DNA from: Brevundimonas pondensis | Lineage (GTDB): Bacteria > Pseudomonadota > Alphaproteobacteria > Caulobacterales > Caulobacteraceae | Reading direction: 5' to 3' | NCBI RefSeq assembly: GCF_017487345.1 | Contig: NZ_CP062006.1 | Location: 1,866,001-1,930,000 of the forward strand | Length of the DNA stretch: 64,000 bases | Shown here: positions 1-10,300 of the stretch, in pieces | Numbering within the stretch: position 1 is the stretch's first letter | Layout: each line of letters starts with the position of its first letter | Notes under the pieces: generated by a model | Told to the model about the DNA's origin: nothing | Seen by the model: the letters and a program-made list of their open reading frames with translations, nothing else | Database searches by the model: none | Program-made: the position numbers and the translations under genes

Positions 1-142
1 GACCCTGACGAGCGAACAGCACCAGTCCCGCCGCCACCACGATCAGCGCCATCCCGCCCCAGCGGAACGGCCAGCCGACGCGGCGCAGCTCGGCCCGGTA
101 AGCCGCCCTGCCCTCATCCGTGTCCAGGTTCGGTCGCGTCAT
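1..142 (-). CDS. Small membrane protein after nuoE (3' end outside window)
   Basis: The ATG at 142 overlaps the nuoE stop codon (ATGA), so this gene is translationally coupled to the complex I operon. The visible 47 residues begin [20 protein letters not shown], are charged at first and then become hydrophobic (GGMALIVVAAGLVLFA), giving one clear membrane segment. The reading frame is still open at base 1. I do not recognise a family. Its place between nuoE and whatever follows (nuoF would be expected) suggests a small accessory membrane protein; that role is inference. Confidence 0.6.
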   Translation of the reverse strand, partial: MTRPNLDTDEGRAAYRAELRRVGWPFRWGGMALIVVAAGLVLFARQG

Positions 143-816
143 CAGGCCGGAGCCTTCTCAGCCGCCGGCTTGGCGTTCGGCAGCGACTTGATCTTCTTGG
201 CGCGCGAACCGTCGTACAGCGTCGGGTCCGTCAGGACCTTGGCGCCGCCCTCGGGCTCGGACGTGTGACGACCCACGCGCGAACCCGGCTTCGGCGACTT
301 GCCCGCGGCGAAGTCGTCGATGATCTGGGCCATCGTCTCGGGCGTCAGGTCTTCGTAGTAGTAGTCGTTGATCTGGGCCATCGGCGCATTGGCGCAGGCG
401 CCCAGGCACTCGACTTCCTGCCAGGTGAAGCGACCGTCGGCGGACAGTTCGTCCTTGGGCCCGATCTTCTCCTTGCAGACGCGCATCAGCTCATTGGCGC
501 CGCGCAGCATGCAGGGCGTGGTGCCGCAGACCTGGATCAAGGCGGCTTTGCCCACCGGCTCCAGCTGGAACATGGTGTAGAAGGTCGCGACCTCCAGCAC
601 CCGGATGAAGGGCATGCCCAGCAGTTCGCCGATGGCGCGGATGGCGGGTTCCGAGACCCAGCCTTCCTGCTTCTGGACCAGCCACAGGATCGGGATCACC
701 GCCGACTGGCGACGATTCTCAGGGTACTTCTTGATCCACCACTCGGCCTTGGCCTTCGTGTCCTTTGAAAAGGCGAAGGTTTCAGGCTGTTCCTTGGCGA
801 GGCGACGAACGCTCAT
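142..816 (-). CDS. nuoE: NADH-quinone oxidoreductase subunit E
   Basis: 24 kDa subunit of respiratory complex I, in the peripheral arm. With NuoF it forms the NADH dehydrogenase module and carries the [2Fe-2S] cluster N1a. All four cluster ligands are visible: Cys97 and Cys102 (VCGTTPC) and Cys137 and Cys141 (ECLGAC). The 224 aa length includes a C-terminal extension rich in Ala, Lys and Pro (after about residue 165), common in alphaproteobacterial and mitochondrial forms. The start overlaps the nuoD stop (813-816), consistent with coupled translation in one operon. Confidence 0.96.
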   Translation of the reverse strand: MSVRRLAKEQPETFAFSKDTKAKAEWWIKKYPENRRQSAVIPILWLVQKQEGWVSEPAIRAIGELLGMPFIRVLEVATFYTMFQLEPVGKAALIQVCGTTPCMLRGANELMRVCKEKIGPKDELSADGRFTWQEVECLGACANAPMAQINDYYYEDLTPETMAQIIDDFAAGKSPKPGSRVGRHTSEPEGGAKVLTDPTLYDGSRAKKIKSLPNAKPAAEKAPA

Positions 817-2087
817 CGGTCCACTTCTCCGAACACCATGTCGAGCGAGCCGAGGATGGCCGACACGTCCGCCAGCATGTGGCCCGTGTTCATCCAGTCC
901 ATCGCCTGCAGGTGACGGAAGCCGGGGGCCGACAGCTTGACGCGGTAGGGTTTGTTGGTGCCGTCCGACACCAGATAGACGCCGAACTCGCCCTTGGGCG
1001 CCTCGACGGCCGCATAGACCTCGCCTTCCGGCGTCTTGAAGCCCTCGGTGTAGAGCTTGAAGTGGTGGATCAGCGCTTCCATCGAACGCTTCATCTCACC
1101 GCGGCGCGGCGGGGTGACTTTGTGGTCCTCGGCCAGGACCGGCTCGCCGGGGCAGTTGCGCAGCTTGTGGATGCACTGCTCCATGATGCGGATCGACTGC
1201 TTCATCTCTTCGACGCGGCAGAGGTAGCGGTCCCAGCAGTCGCCGTTCTTGCCAACGGCGATGTCGAACTCCAGATCCGCATAGCAGTCGTAGGGCGTCG
1301 CCTTGCGCAGATCCCAGGCGATGTCCGAGCCGCGCAGCATGACGCCCGAGAAGCCCCAGGCCAGGGCCTCTTCCTTGGACACCACGCCGATGTCGACATT
1401 GCGCTGCTTGAAGATGCGGTTCTCGGTGACCAGGCTCTCGATGTCCGCCAGCTTGGCCGGGAACTCGGCGCACCAGCGGCCGATGTCGTCGATCAGCTCG
1501 GGCGTCAGGTCCTGATGGACGCCGCCCGGACGGAAGTAGTTGGCGTGCAGACGCGCGCCGCAGGCGCGCTCGTAGAAGACCATCAGCTTCTCGCGCTCTT
1601 CGTGACCCCACAGCGGCGGGGTCAGGGCGCCCACGTCCATGGCTTGCATGGTCGTGTTCAGCAGGTGGTTCAGGATGCGGCCCATTTCCGAGTACAGGAC
1701 CCGGATCAGCTGGCCGCGATACGGCACATCCAGTTCCAACAAGCGCTCGATGGCCAGGCAGAAGGCGTGCTCCTGGTTCATCGGCGAGACGTAGTCCAGC
1801 CGGTCCAGGTAGGGGATGTTCTGCAGATAGGTGCGCGACTCCATCAGCTTCTCGGTGCCGCGGTGCAGCAGGCCGATGTGCGGGTCGACGCGGGTCACCA
1901 GTTCGCCGTCCAGCTCCAGCACCAGACGCAGCACGCCGTGCGCGGCCGGGTGTTGCGGGCCGAAGTTGATGGTGAACTTGCGGTCGTCCATCGCCCGCGC
2001 GTGCGGGGTCAGGCCGTCTTCATAGTCCTCGAACGGGTCAATCGCCCTGGGCGCGGCCGTCGCGGGGGTGTTGTCGCCATGCGCCAT
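813..2087 (-). CDS. nuoD: NADH-quinone oxidoreductase subunit D
   Basis: 49 kDa subunit of complex I, which helps form the quinone-binding pocket with NuoB at the junction of peripheral and membrane arms. The 424 aa protein has the family hallmark GPQHPAAHG near residue 43, the segment [17 protein letters not shown] and the conserved end [14 protein letters not shown]. About 40 extra residues at the N-terminus (acidic, Ala-rich) are normal for this lineage. nuoD is separate from nuoC here, unlike the nuoCD fusion of enterobacteria. Its ATG overlaps the nuoC stop region at 2087. Confidence 0.97.
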   Translation of the reverse strand: MAHGDNTPATAAPRAIDPFEDYEDGLTPHARAMDDRKFTINFGPQHPAAHGVLRLVLELDGELVTRVDPHIGLLHRGTEKLMESRTYLQNIPYLDRLDYVSPMNQEHAFCLAIERLLELDVPYRGQLIRVLYSEMGRILNHLLNTTMQAMDVGALTPPLWGHEEREKLMVFYERACGARLHANYFRPGGVHQDLTPELIDDIGRWCAEFPAKLADIESLVTENRIFKQRNVDIGVVSKEEALAWGFSGVMLRGSDIAWDLRKATPYDCYADLEFDIAVGKNGDCWDRYLCRVEEMKQSIRIMEQCIHKLRNCPGEPVLAEDHKVTPPRRGEMKRSMEALIHHFKLYTEGFKTPEGEVYAAVEAPKGEFGVYLVSDGTNKPYRVKLSAPGFRHLQAMDWMNTGHMLADVSAILGSLDMVFGEVDR

Positions 2088-2710
2088 TACTTGGCTCCCG
2101 CCTTCTCGTCGCCCGGCAGGACGGTCGGATATTCAGCACCTTCCCACGGAGAGAGGAAGTCGAAGTTGCGATATTCCTGAGCCAGCTTCACCGGCTCATA
2201 GACCACGCGCTTCTGCTCTTCGTCGTAGCGGACCTCGACATAGCCCGTCATCGGGAAGTCTTTGCGCAGCGGGTGCCCCTGGAAACCGTAGTCGGTCAGG
2301 ATGCGGCGCATGTCGGGGTGATCCGAGAAGATCATGCCGTACATGTCGAAGGCTTCACGCTCGAACCAGCCCGCCGACGGATAGACCGAAACGACGCTGG
2401 GGACGGGCGCGACTTCATCGGTCGAGACCTTGACGCGAACGCGCGCTGCACGGGTCAGCGACAGCAGGTGATAGACGACCTCGAACCGCTCGGCGCGGTC
2501 CGGATAGTCGGCGCCGCAGGCGTCCATCAGCAACTGGAAGCCGAATTGGTCGCGCAGGGCGGTCATGACGGCGACGATGTTCTCGCGCGGGGCGATCAGG
2601 GTCAGCTCGCCATAGGCGACGACGGCCTCGACACCGAGAGCCGCCACCATTTCGGTCCCCAGCGGGGTCAGGGCGGATTCGCGCTCCGCGACGCGCACCA
2701 GTTCGCTCAT
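2087..2710 (-). CDS. nuoC: NADH-quinone oxidoreductase subunit C
   Basis: 30 kDa subunit of complex I, a scaffold protein of the peripheral arm beside NuoD. The 207 aa sequence carries the family signature around [16 protein letters not shown] followed by [19 protein letters not shown]. The C-terminal tail ([15 protein letters not shown]) is short and charged. The start codon at 2710 overlaps the nuoB stop codon (2707-2710), so translation is probably coupled. No unusual feature. Confidence 0.96.
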   Translation of the reverse strand: MSELVRVAERESALTPLGTEMVAALGVEAVVAYGELTLIAPRENIVAVMTALRDQFGFQLLMDACGADYPDRAERFEVVYHLLSLTRAARVRVKVSTDEVAPVPSVVSVYPSAGWFEREAFDMYGMIFSDHPDMRRILTDYGFQGHPLRKDFPMTGYVEVRYDEEQKRVVYEPVKLAQEYRNFDFLSPWEGAEYPTVLPGDEKAGAK

Positions 2711-3309
2711 CGCTCGATCGTCCCCGTGCGGCGGATCTTCTTCTGCAGTTGCAGGATGCCGTACAGCAAGGCTTCAGCGGTCGGCGGGCAGCCAGGGACA
2801 TAGACGTCCACCGGCACCACGCGATCGCAGCCGCGCACGACGCTGTAGCTGTAGTGATAATAGCCGCCGCCGTTGGCGCAGCTGCCCATCGAGATGACGT
2901 AACGCGGGTCCGGCATCTGGTCGTAGACCTTGCGCAGGGCCGGAGCCATCTTGTTGGTCAGGGTGCCGGCCACGATCATCAGGTCCGACTGGCGCGGCGA
3001 ACCGCGCGGCGCGGTGCCGAAGCGTTCCAGGTCGAAGCGCGGCATGGACAGGTGGATCATCTCCACGGCGCAGCAGGCCAGACCGAACGACATCCACATC
3101 AGCGAACCGGTGCGGGCCCAGTTGATGACGTCGTCCAGCGAGGTCGTCAGGAAGCCCTGTTCGCCGAGCTCGGTGTTCACCGCCTCGAAGAACTTGTCAT
3201 GAATCTTGGGGTCGTAGCCTTCCACGGTCGAACGCGCGCCAGAGCCGTAGCTTGGGTCAGCGGGGACCAGGGGCGACGCCAAGGGCGACGAAGGCGCGAT
3301 TATTGCCAT
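2707..3309 (-). CDS. nuoB: NADH-quinone oxidoreductase subunit B
   Basis: Complex I subunit that binds the terminal [4Fe-4S] cluster N2, which hands electrons to quinone. The four ligands are visible with the usual adjacent pair: Cys79-Cys80 (GLACCAVE), Cys144 ([10 protein letters not shown]) and Cys174 (VPGCPPT). I place the start at 3309 (MAIIAPSS, 200 aa). A longer open frame to 3432 would run inside nuoA and has no conserved residues. The chosen start overlaps the nuoA end by 10 bases. Confidence 0.96.
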   Translation of the reverse strand: MAIIAPSSPLASPLVPADPSYGSGARSTVEGYDPKIHDKFFEAVNTELGEQGFLTTSLDDVINWARTGSLMWMSFGLACCAVEMIHLSMPRFDLERFGTAPRGSPRQSDLMIVAGTLTNKMAPALRKVYDQMPDPRYVISMGSCANGGGYYHYSYSVVRGCDRVVPVDVYVPGCPPTAEALLYGILQLQKKIRRTGTIER

Positions 3310-3677
3310 TCCAGCGCTCCCTTCTTCCATTCGTAGATAAAGCCGACCGTCAGGACGCCGAGGAAGACCATCATCGACCAGAAGGCGAAGACCATGCCGC
3401 CGGTCGACAGGTCGAACATCGACACCGCCCACGGGAACAGGAAGGCCACTTCCAAGTCGAAGATGATGAAGAGGATCGACACCAGGTAGAACCGGACGTC
3501 GAACTTCATCCGTGCGTCATCAAAGGCGTTGAAGCCGCACTCATAGGCCGACAGCTTTTCAGTGTCGGGGTTTTTCGGCGCCAGGGCCCAGGCGGCCAGC
3601 ATGAAGCCGAGGCCCAGTACGGCGGCGATCGCCAGGAAAACGACGATCGGGAGGTATTCCAGAAGAAATGCGTTCAT
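3300..3677 (-). CDS. nuoA: NADH-quinone oxidoreductase subunit A
   Basis: Small membrane subunit of complex I, 125 aa with three transmembrane segments (about residues 8-30, 67-87 and 93-115). The first loop has the conserved SAYECGF motif near the quinone site. It is the first gene of the operon visible here; the promoter must lie in the 210 bases between it and the divergent AbgT transporter gene. I could not identify a specific regulator site there. Confidence 0.96.
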   Translation of the reverse strand: MNAFLLEYLPIVVFLAIAAVLGLGFMLAAWALAPKNPDTEKLSAYECGFNAFDDARMKFDVRFYLVSILFIIFDLEVAFLFPWAVSMFDLSTGGMVFAFWSMMVFLGVLTVGFIYEWKKGALEWQ

Positions 3678-3887
3678 TCGAGCTGCCTCGCCCGCCGAGG
3701 GAGGGGGCGGATTCGGGGCTTCTTAGACCCAACCTTCGACAGGTTCAAACCCATGTCGGCAAAGGTTTTTTGTTGAGAATGGTTCGCAAGCTTGTGCGCG
3801 TTTTGCCGCAGCCCCCGACGTTGCCAGTTGCACCGGCGATACGCGTAAATGGCGACTTTCCCATACCTCTGTAATCAAGGTCACAGC

Positions 3888-5498
3888 ATGAGCCTGGCAG
3901 CCCGCTTGCTGAACACCATCGAACGCGTCGGCAATCGCCTGCCCGATCCCGTATTTCTCTTTCTGTGGCTGATCCTGGGCCTGATCGTGCTCAGCTTGGT
4001 CGGGGCCGGTCTGGGCTGGTCAGCGGTCAACCCGGTGACCGGCGACGTGCTGCAGGCCGAGAGCCTGTTGTCGCCCGCCAATCTGGAGCGGCTGTTCATC
4101 GGCATGCCCCGCACCCTGGCCGATTTTCCGCCGCTGGGGATCGTGATCACAATTATTTACGGCGCCTCGGTCGCGGAACGGACGGGCATGTTCTCGACCG
4201 CCATTCGCGGCGCCCTGCTGAACGCCCCGCGATTCATCCTGACGCCGATCGTGGTGGTGACCGGCATGGTGTCGCACCACGCCTCCGACGCCTCCTACGT
4301 CGTGGTCATTCCGCTGGCGGCCGTCATCTTCGCGGCTGCGGGCCGCCATCCTCTGGCCGGCCTGGCCGCCGGGTTCGCCGCCGTCTCGGGCGGATATGCG
4401 GGCAACCTCTTCCCCGGCGCCAGCGACGCCCTGATCCTGGGCATCACCGAACCGGCCGCCCACCTGATCGATCCGTCCTACGCCGTCAGCATCGCCGGCA
4501 ACTGGTTCTTCATCGTCGGCGTCGTCTTCGTCTTCACCCCCATCGTCTGGTTCCTGACCGACCGGGTGATCGAGCCGCGCCTCGGGCCGTGGGTCCCTAC
4601 CTCCGCCGCGCCTGCCACCGCCGAGGAAAAGCAGCCACTTTCAGCGATGGAAAAGCGCGGCCTGATCTTTGCCGGCCTGACCATCCTGTCGATGATCGCG
4701 CTGTGGACCCTCGTCACCCTCCTGCCCGGCTCGCCCTTCGTCGACGCCGACGCCGAGCCTGCCCAGCGTTTCAACCCCCTGTACCGCTCGCTGGTCGCCT
4801 TCTTCGCCCTGACCTTCTTTGGGGCGGGCGCAGCCTTCGGCGTCGGCTCCGGCTCGATCAAGAGCCACCACGACCTGGTGCGGATGATGCGCGAGGGGAT
4901 CAGTCAGTTAGCCCCCTATATCGTCCTGGCCTTCTTCGCCGCCCACTTCGTGGCCATGTTCAACTGGTCGGGCCTGGGGCCGATTCTGGCGGTCAACGCG
5001 GCCGCGTCGCTGCGCGAACTGGCCCTGCCCACGCCGCTGCTGCTGATCGTGGTGGTGCTGGTCTCCTGCGTCTTCGACCTGTTCATCGGCTCGGCCTCGG
5101 CCAAGTGGTCAGCCCTGGCCCCTATCGTCGTGCCCATGTTCATGCTGCTGGGCATCAGCCCCGAGATGACGACCGCCGCCTATCGCATGGGCGACAGCGT
5201 CACCAACATCGCCACCCCGCTGATGAGCTACTTCCCGCTGATCCTGACTTTCGCCCAGCGCTGGGACCCGCGTTTCGGCCTGGGCTCGCTGATGGCCACC
5301 ATGCTGCCCTACGCCGGGGCCTTCCTGGTCGCGGGTCTGATCATGGTGGCGACCTGGGTGGCGCTGGATCTGCCGCTGGGGCCGGGCGTGGGCGTCCACT
5401 ACGAACCGCCCCCGCCTGCCGTCGCCTCGCACCTGCCGACGGACGGCGGAATCGCCGGTCCCGCAGCCCCGCCTCAGGCCGCCGCTGCCGCCAAGTAA
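3888..5498 (+). CDS. AbgT family transporter
   Basis: Integral membrane transporter of the AbgT family. Known members import p-aminobenzoyl-glutamate (E. coli AbgT) or export sulfonamides and p-aminobenzoate (MtrF type). The 536 aa protein has many hydrophobic helices and family segments such as VSHHASDASYVVVIPL, FPGASDALILGITEPAA and SYFPLIL. The start at 3888 (MSLAARLL) follows an AAGG sequence nine bases upstream; an upstream in-frame ATG at 3849 would add 13 residues of no clear character. It stands alone without abgA/abgB hydrolase genes, so the substrate is uncertain. Confidence 0.9.
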   Translation: MSLAARLLNTIERVGNRLPDPVFLFLWLILGLIVLSLVGAGLGWSAVNPVTGDVLQAESLLSPANLERLFIGMPRTLADFPPLGIVITIIYGASVAERTGMFSTAIRGALLNAPRFILTPIVVVTGMVSHHASDASYVVVIPLAAVIFAAAGRHPLAGLAAGFAAVSGGYAGNLFPGASDALILGITEPAAHLIDPSYAVSIAGNWFFIVGVVFVFTPIVWFLTDRVIEPRLGPWVPTSAAPATAEEKQPLSAMEKRGLIFAGLTILSMIALWTLVTLLPGSPFVDADAEPAQRFNPLYRSLVAFFALTFFGAGAAFGVGSGSIKSHHDLVRMMREGISQLAPYIVLAFFAAHFVAMFNWSGLGPILAVNAAASLRELALPTPLLLIVVVLVSCVFDLFIGSASAKWSALAPIVVPMFMLLGISPEMTTAAYRMGDSVTNIATPLMSYFPLILTFAQRWDPRFGLGSLMATMLPYAGAFLVAGLIMVATWVALDLPLGPGVGVHYEPPPPAVASHLPTDGGIAGPAAPPQAAAAAK

Positions 5499-5610
5499 CG
5501 GAGGTCTGGCGATATTTTCACTTATCCACAGCAGGGCCGCTTGACGTGTGCGGCGGCCCCGCCTAAACGACGCCCCTCGCCGCGGCGCACAGCGCTTCGG
5601 TTCGGGAAAC

Positions 5611-5687
5611 GCGGGTGTAGCTCAGTTGGTTAGAGTGCCGGCCTGTCACGCCGGAGGTCGCGGGTTCGAGCCCCGTCACTCGCGCCA
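5611..5687 (+). tRNA. tRNA-Asp (GTC)
   Basis: The sequence folds as a complete cloverleaf. The acceptor stem GCGGGTG pairs with CACTCGC at 5677-5683, the D arm contains AGCTCAGTTGGTTAGAGT, the anticodon stem-loop is CCGGC-CTGTCAC-GCCGG with anticodon GTC, and the T arm has GGGTTCGAGCCCC. The discriminator G is followed by an encoded CCA at 5685-5687. Confidence 0.97.
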
Positions 5688-5712
5688 TTCCTTTCAGCGA
5701 AAGGAATGGCGC
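5682..5712 (+). terminator. Perfect 13-bp hairpin overlapping the tRNA-Asp 3' end
   Basis: GCGCCATTCCTTT at 5682-5694 is followed by a 5-base loop (CAGCG) and its exact reverse complement at 5700-5712. The left arm includes the tRNA CCA end. There is no T-run after it, so a factor-independent terminator is not certain; it may act in tRNA 3'-end processing. Confidence 0.45.
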
Positions 5713-5798
5713 ACACCGCCCCCAAGGGGCGCAGTCTCTCTCATTACATTGTCAGAACGCTCCGCCACACGCAGTCGCGCGCGCAGAGCATCGCACCG

Positions 5799-7049
5799 CT
5801 AGTTAAGCGGCGCGACCTCTTGCGGCATGACGAACTCCGGGCGTCCGCTCAGTTCGCCGTAAAGCATCGACAGATCCTCGAAGACCCGGTTCCAGGCGAA
5901 CTGCTCGACCATCTTCACACGGGCCGCCTGGCCCAGCGCCTCGATGTCGCGTGCAAACAGGGCCTCGATGGCCTCGGCGTAGTCCGCCGGATCGGCCGAC
6001 GCCGCCAGCTGGCCCACGCTGGAATCGACCGTCTCGGCCACGCCGCCGGCGTTGACGCCCACCACGGGCCGACCGCAGGCCATCGCCTCCAGCACGATCA
6101 GGCCGAAGGGTTCCTTGTCGTTGGCGTGAACGAAGACGTCGCAGCTGGCGATGATCCGCGCCACGGCCTTGGGGTCCTTCTCATAGGGCAGAGAGATCAC
6201 CCGATCTTCCGGCGGCATCCCCGCTCCGGCGCCGACCAGCACCAGATGATAGGGCGCGCCCAGACGCTGCACCGCGTCGATCAGGACGTCGACGTTCTTC
6301 TCCTTGGCCGGACGGCCCGCGAAGCACAGCAGACGGGCGTCAGCGTCCAGGCCCAGCTTCTTCAGTAGCCAGTCACGATCGCGACGGTCAGGCCTGAAGG
6401 TGTCGACCTCGACCCCCAAGGGGCGAATCACGATGCCGCCGACGCCAGCTTCTTCCAGCCGCCGCGCGATGAAGCGGCTGGGCGAGACCACGCGGTCGAA
6501 CTGCGAAAACAGTCGGGCCCAGCGCTTTTCAACCGGCTTCTTGGCCCATTCACCGAAATGCAGGGCCGCCAGACCCGCCGGGTCCGAATGACAGAAACCG
6601 ACGACCGGACACCCGGCACGCTGCCCGGCCTCCAGCGCGCCCTGGCCCGGCGTATAGGGGTCCCCCGCCTCGATGACGGCCGGGTTCATCGACGCTACCC
6701 AGGCCCCCCAACGCCGCACAGAGCTGGGCCAGCGATAGCCGTCCCCGAACGGCAGCTTGGCGGCGTGAAGCTGGACGATTCCATCTGCGCCCGCCCTGTG
6801 CTTGGCGCCCGGAACCACCAGCGAATGAGCCACCGAGGGGCGGTTCGCTTCCAGCCAGGCCTTCTTGGACAGAAGATAGCGTTTCACCCCGCCTGATCGC
6901 GGCGCGAACAGCATGGTGGTGTCCACCAGTCTCGGGCGCGGATCGGCAGTTGAGGCCTTCAGAATTCTAAGTGTTTCAGCGACTTCCTCGTCCAATCCGG
7001 GGATCAGGCGCAGTTCGCCTTCCTGGACATCAATATCGCTCATCGTCAT
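5799..7049 (-). CDS. Glycosyltransferase family 4 protein
   Basis: Probable retaining GT-B glycosyltransferase (GT4/group 1) that moves a sugar from a nucleotide donor to a lipid or polysaccharide acceptor at the cytoplasmic face. The C-terminal half has the donor-binding pattern LLCFAGRPAKEKNVDVLIDA and the EX7E motif in KEPFGLIVLEAMACGRPVVG. The N-terminal half contains APRSGGVKRYL, a typical acceptor-side glycine loop. I prefer the ATG at 7049 (416 aa) because GGGGAGG lies eight bases upstream; an alternative at 7130 adds 27 basic residues and also has a weaker AGGGG. Acceptor not predictable. Confidence 0.85.
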   Translation of the reverse strand: MTMSDIDVQEGELRLIPGLDEEVAETLRILKASTADPRPRLVDTTMLFAPRSGGVKRYLLSKKAWLEANRPSVAHSLVVPGAKHRAGADGIVQLHAAKLPFGDGYRWPSSVRRWGAWVASMNPAVIEAGDPYTPGQGALEAGQRAGCPVVGFCHSDPAGLAALHFGEWAKKPVEKRWARLFSQFDRVVSPSRFIARRLEEAGVGGIVIRPLGVEVDTFRPDRRDRDWLLKKLGLDADARLLCFAGRPAKEKNVDVLIDAVQRLGAPYHLVLVGAGAGMPPEDRVISLPYEKDPKAVARIIASCDVFVHANDKEPFGLIVLEAMACGRPVVGVNAGGVAETVDSSVGQLAASADPADYAEAIEALFARDIEALGQAARVKMVEQFAWNRVFEDLSMLYGELSGRPEFVMPQEVAPLN

Positions 7050-7352
7050 TGAGGCGGCCTCCCCGGATCTCGACGCCGCAACGCGGCTGGACCGACTTTG
7101 GATGCGACGCGCGCGTTTGGAACTCACCATGAATCGCCCCTAGCGCCGGAAACGGCTTCGCTCAAGCGTCCTTTTGAAGAACCCGCTGCTTCGGCCTCCA
7201 AACAGAGTTCTTCATGTACCGTTCATGCTGGCCTGCCTACGCCGGGCCTTGCAATCGCCTCAAATTCGAGAAACTTGGGGCATGGCGACGCCGAGCCTGA
7301 TAGACGGACGGCTGACGTCGTTGCGCGTGTGTCCACGAGGGGTTTCTATCTA
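7050..7352. other. Divergent intergenic region
   Basis: About 300 bases between the glycosyltransferase and autotransporter genes. It must hold both promoters, but I see no clear consensus element, repeat or additional gene. Confidence 0.4.
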
Positions 7353-10300
7353 ATGCGTATTCTGCTTGCGACCGCAGTAGCGATCGCCCCCTTGATGGCG
7401 GCCGCCGGCGCTCAGGCGCAAACGACGTCGGAGACCGTGATTTCCACGGCGCGCACCACGCCGATCTCGACCTCGACAGCTACGGGCGCCGCCCCTTCCA
7501 ATGTCCGCATGGCCAGCGGCGGTTCGATCACGGTCGCCAACGGCGCGGCTGTCACTGTTGATTCGAGCAACAGCATCGACATGGACAGCGGTTCGACGAT
7601 CACCATGGACAAGTCCGCGTCGGGATCGACCGGCGTCCTGGTCCAGGGCGGCAACACCGCCAATGTGACGATCGGCGGTACGATCGCCATCAGCGACTCC
7701 ATCACGGAATATACGGACACCGACAAGGACGGGGATCTGGACGGTCCCTTCGCCGAAGGCGTCGATCGCCACGGCGTGCGCATCACGGGTTCCGCCCCCC
7801 TGACGGGAAATGTTCTCATTGAGAGCGGAGCCGCCATCAAGGTCGAGGGCAATAATTCTGGCGGCCTGACGGTCGACGCCCCGCTGGTGGGCAAGCTGAC
7901 CAGCTTCGGCACCATCAATGTTCTGGGTGACAACTCCGCGGGCATTCGCGTCACCGGCCCGGTGACCGGCGATGTCGCGATCCTCGGCTCGGTCGCAGCC
8001 CAGGGCGCGAACGCCAGCGGCGTGGCGCTGGACGGCAATGTCCAGGGCGCTGTGAAGATTCAGGGCGCCATCTCTTCGACCGGCTATCGATACACGACTG
8101 TACCGCCCTCGAAGCCGACCACGGGAACCGTGAACCCCGAAGCTCTCTACCTCGAGGACCTAGACGCCGACGATCTGCTTCAGGGCGGCCCCGCCGTCCG
8201 TATCGCCGGCAATGTGACGGGCGGCGTCGTTTTCGACGTGGCGCCCAGCTACGGCTCCAACGGGATCGAGGGAGACGACGACGGCGACGGCGTCAAGAAC
8301 GGCGACGAGGACGATGACGGCGACGGCGTCAAGAACCGCGAAGACACTGATCGCGACGGCGACGGTCTGCCGGACGCCAATGAAACCAACGCCGCCATCA
8401 AGGCCTTCGGCGGCGCTCCCGCGGTTCTGATCGGTTCAACCAGCAACGCCATGACCCTCGGCGAAGTCGGCTCGGGCGCCAACGCCTACGGCCTGATCAA
8501 CCGCGGGTCCATTGAGGGCGTGGGCCTGTATTCCGGCGTCGCCGCCCACGGCCTCCAGATCGGAGGCACGGGCCAGAGCGTCACCATTAACGGCGGCTTG
8601 TCCAACCAGGGCACCATCGCGACCAACGCACTGAACGCCGACAGCACCGCCGTCCTGATCGGCAGCGGCGCCGCCCTGCCCGCCATGGTCAACTCCGGTA
8701 CGATCCAGGCCGGCGCTTCATCGACCGGAGAGCACACGGCCACCGGCGTTCTGATCAAGTCGGGCGCGTCACTCGGCTCCTTTGAAAACTCGGGTCAGAT
8801 CGCCGCGGCGGTCGGCGGGTCCAAGGCGGACGCCGTCGCATTCCGTGACGAATCAGGAACCGTCACGAGCTTCCGCAACACCGGCATGATCGCCACCGGC
8901 GTCACGCCGGCGAGCGATGTCGCTCTCGAGGGGCGAGCCATCGCCGTCGACCTGAGCGCCAACACCAGCGGCGTCCATTTCGTTCAGGACGGCGTCGTGG
9001 AAGCCGGCACCAAACTGCCTGACGCAGACGGCGACGGCGTCCCCGACGTCAAGGAGCCCCGCATCAGCGGAGAGCTGCTTTTCGGCGCTGGCGCTGATGT
9101 CGTCGATGTTCGCAACGGCACCGTCAACGGCGACATCAATTTCGGCGGCGGCGCGGACAAGCTCAACATTTCCGGCGGAGCTGTGGTCACCGGCAAGCTG
9201 TCCAGCGCCGACGGCCTGCTGGATATCGATATTTCCAAGGGCACCCTCGACGCCCGACACACCGGACAACTGAACGTTAGCGGCCTTGATATCGGCGCGG
9301 ACGGCGGCCTGATCGTCACGCTGGACCCCTCGAACAGCACGTCTGGCGGTTTCCGGGTCAATGGCGCGGCGAACGTTGCGACGGGCGCCGATCTAGGCGT
9401 GCGCTTCAACTCCCTGATTCAGGGACCGACCCGCTTCACCATCATCGACGCCGACACCCTCAACGTGGGTACGCTCGATCCGGATGCGCTCCAGGCCAAC
9501 TCGCCCTACGCCTTCGTGGTCAAGACCGGCGCGGACGTGGCGGCGGGCGATATCTATGTCGATGCTCGCCGACGCACGGCTGAGGAAGCCGGCATGATCG
9601 GCGTCGAATCCGCCGCCTATGACTCGATCTACGGCGCCCTGGGTCAGAACGAAGCCATCCGCAACGCCATCCTCAACCAGACGGATCGCGACGGTTTCTT
9701 CGATGTCTATGAGCAGATGCTGCCCGACCACTCGGGCGGCCCCCTGCTCTCCCTGGCCAGCGGCGTGGACGCCGTGACCCGCGCCCTGACCGGACGCAAC
9801 GCCTCGGCCGCCCCCGGCGAGACCAGCGCCTGGGTGCAGGAAATCAACTTCTACGCCGACAAGGACAAGACCGACTCCTACGGTTTCCGTTCCGAGGGCT
9901 TCGGCGTCGCGGGCGGCGTCGAGCGCGGCACCAGCATGGGCGCCGTGGGTCTGTCGGCGGCCTTCACCTCATCCGATCTGGAAGACCCTGAAGCCGCGGC
10001 GGAGGAAGTTCTTTCGGCCAACCTGCTGGAGCTGGGCCTCTACTGGCGCGCCCAGGGCCAGTACTGGACGACCTGGGCCCGTGCGGCCGGCGGCTACGCC
10101 TCCTTCAACGCGACTCGCAAGCTGGTCGCTGAAGGGGTCAACCTCAAGAACGAATCCGACTGGCACGGCTTTACTCTGGCCGCAGCCGGCGGCGCTTCCT
10201 ACGAACGCAATTTCGGTCGCCTGAACGTTCGTCCTGAAATTTACGGCGAGTACTTCTCGCTCAGCGAGGACGCTCGCACCGAGAAGGGCGGCGGCGACGG

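Noticed and set aside
765..2180. Long plus-strand open frame opposite nuoD
   Set aside because: Antisense shadow of a strongly conserved gene in high-GC DNA; composition (His, Gln, Arg, Val) is that of reverse-frame translation.
3965..5566. Second plus-strand frame overlapping the AbgT gene
   Set aside because: Arg/Pro/Gly-rich out-of-frame translation; the transporter frame has clear membrane helices and family motifs.
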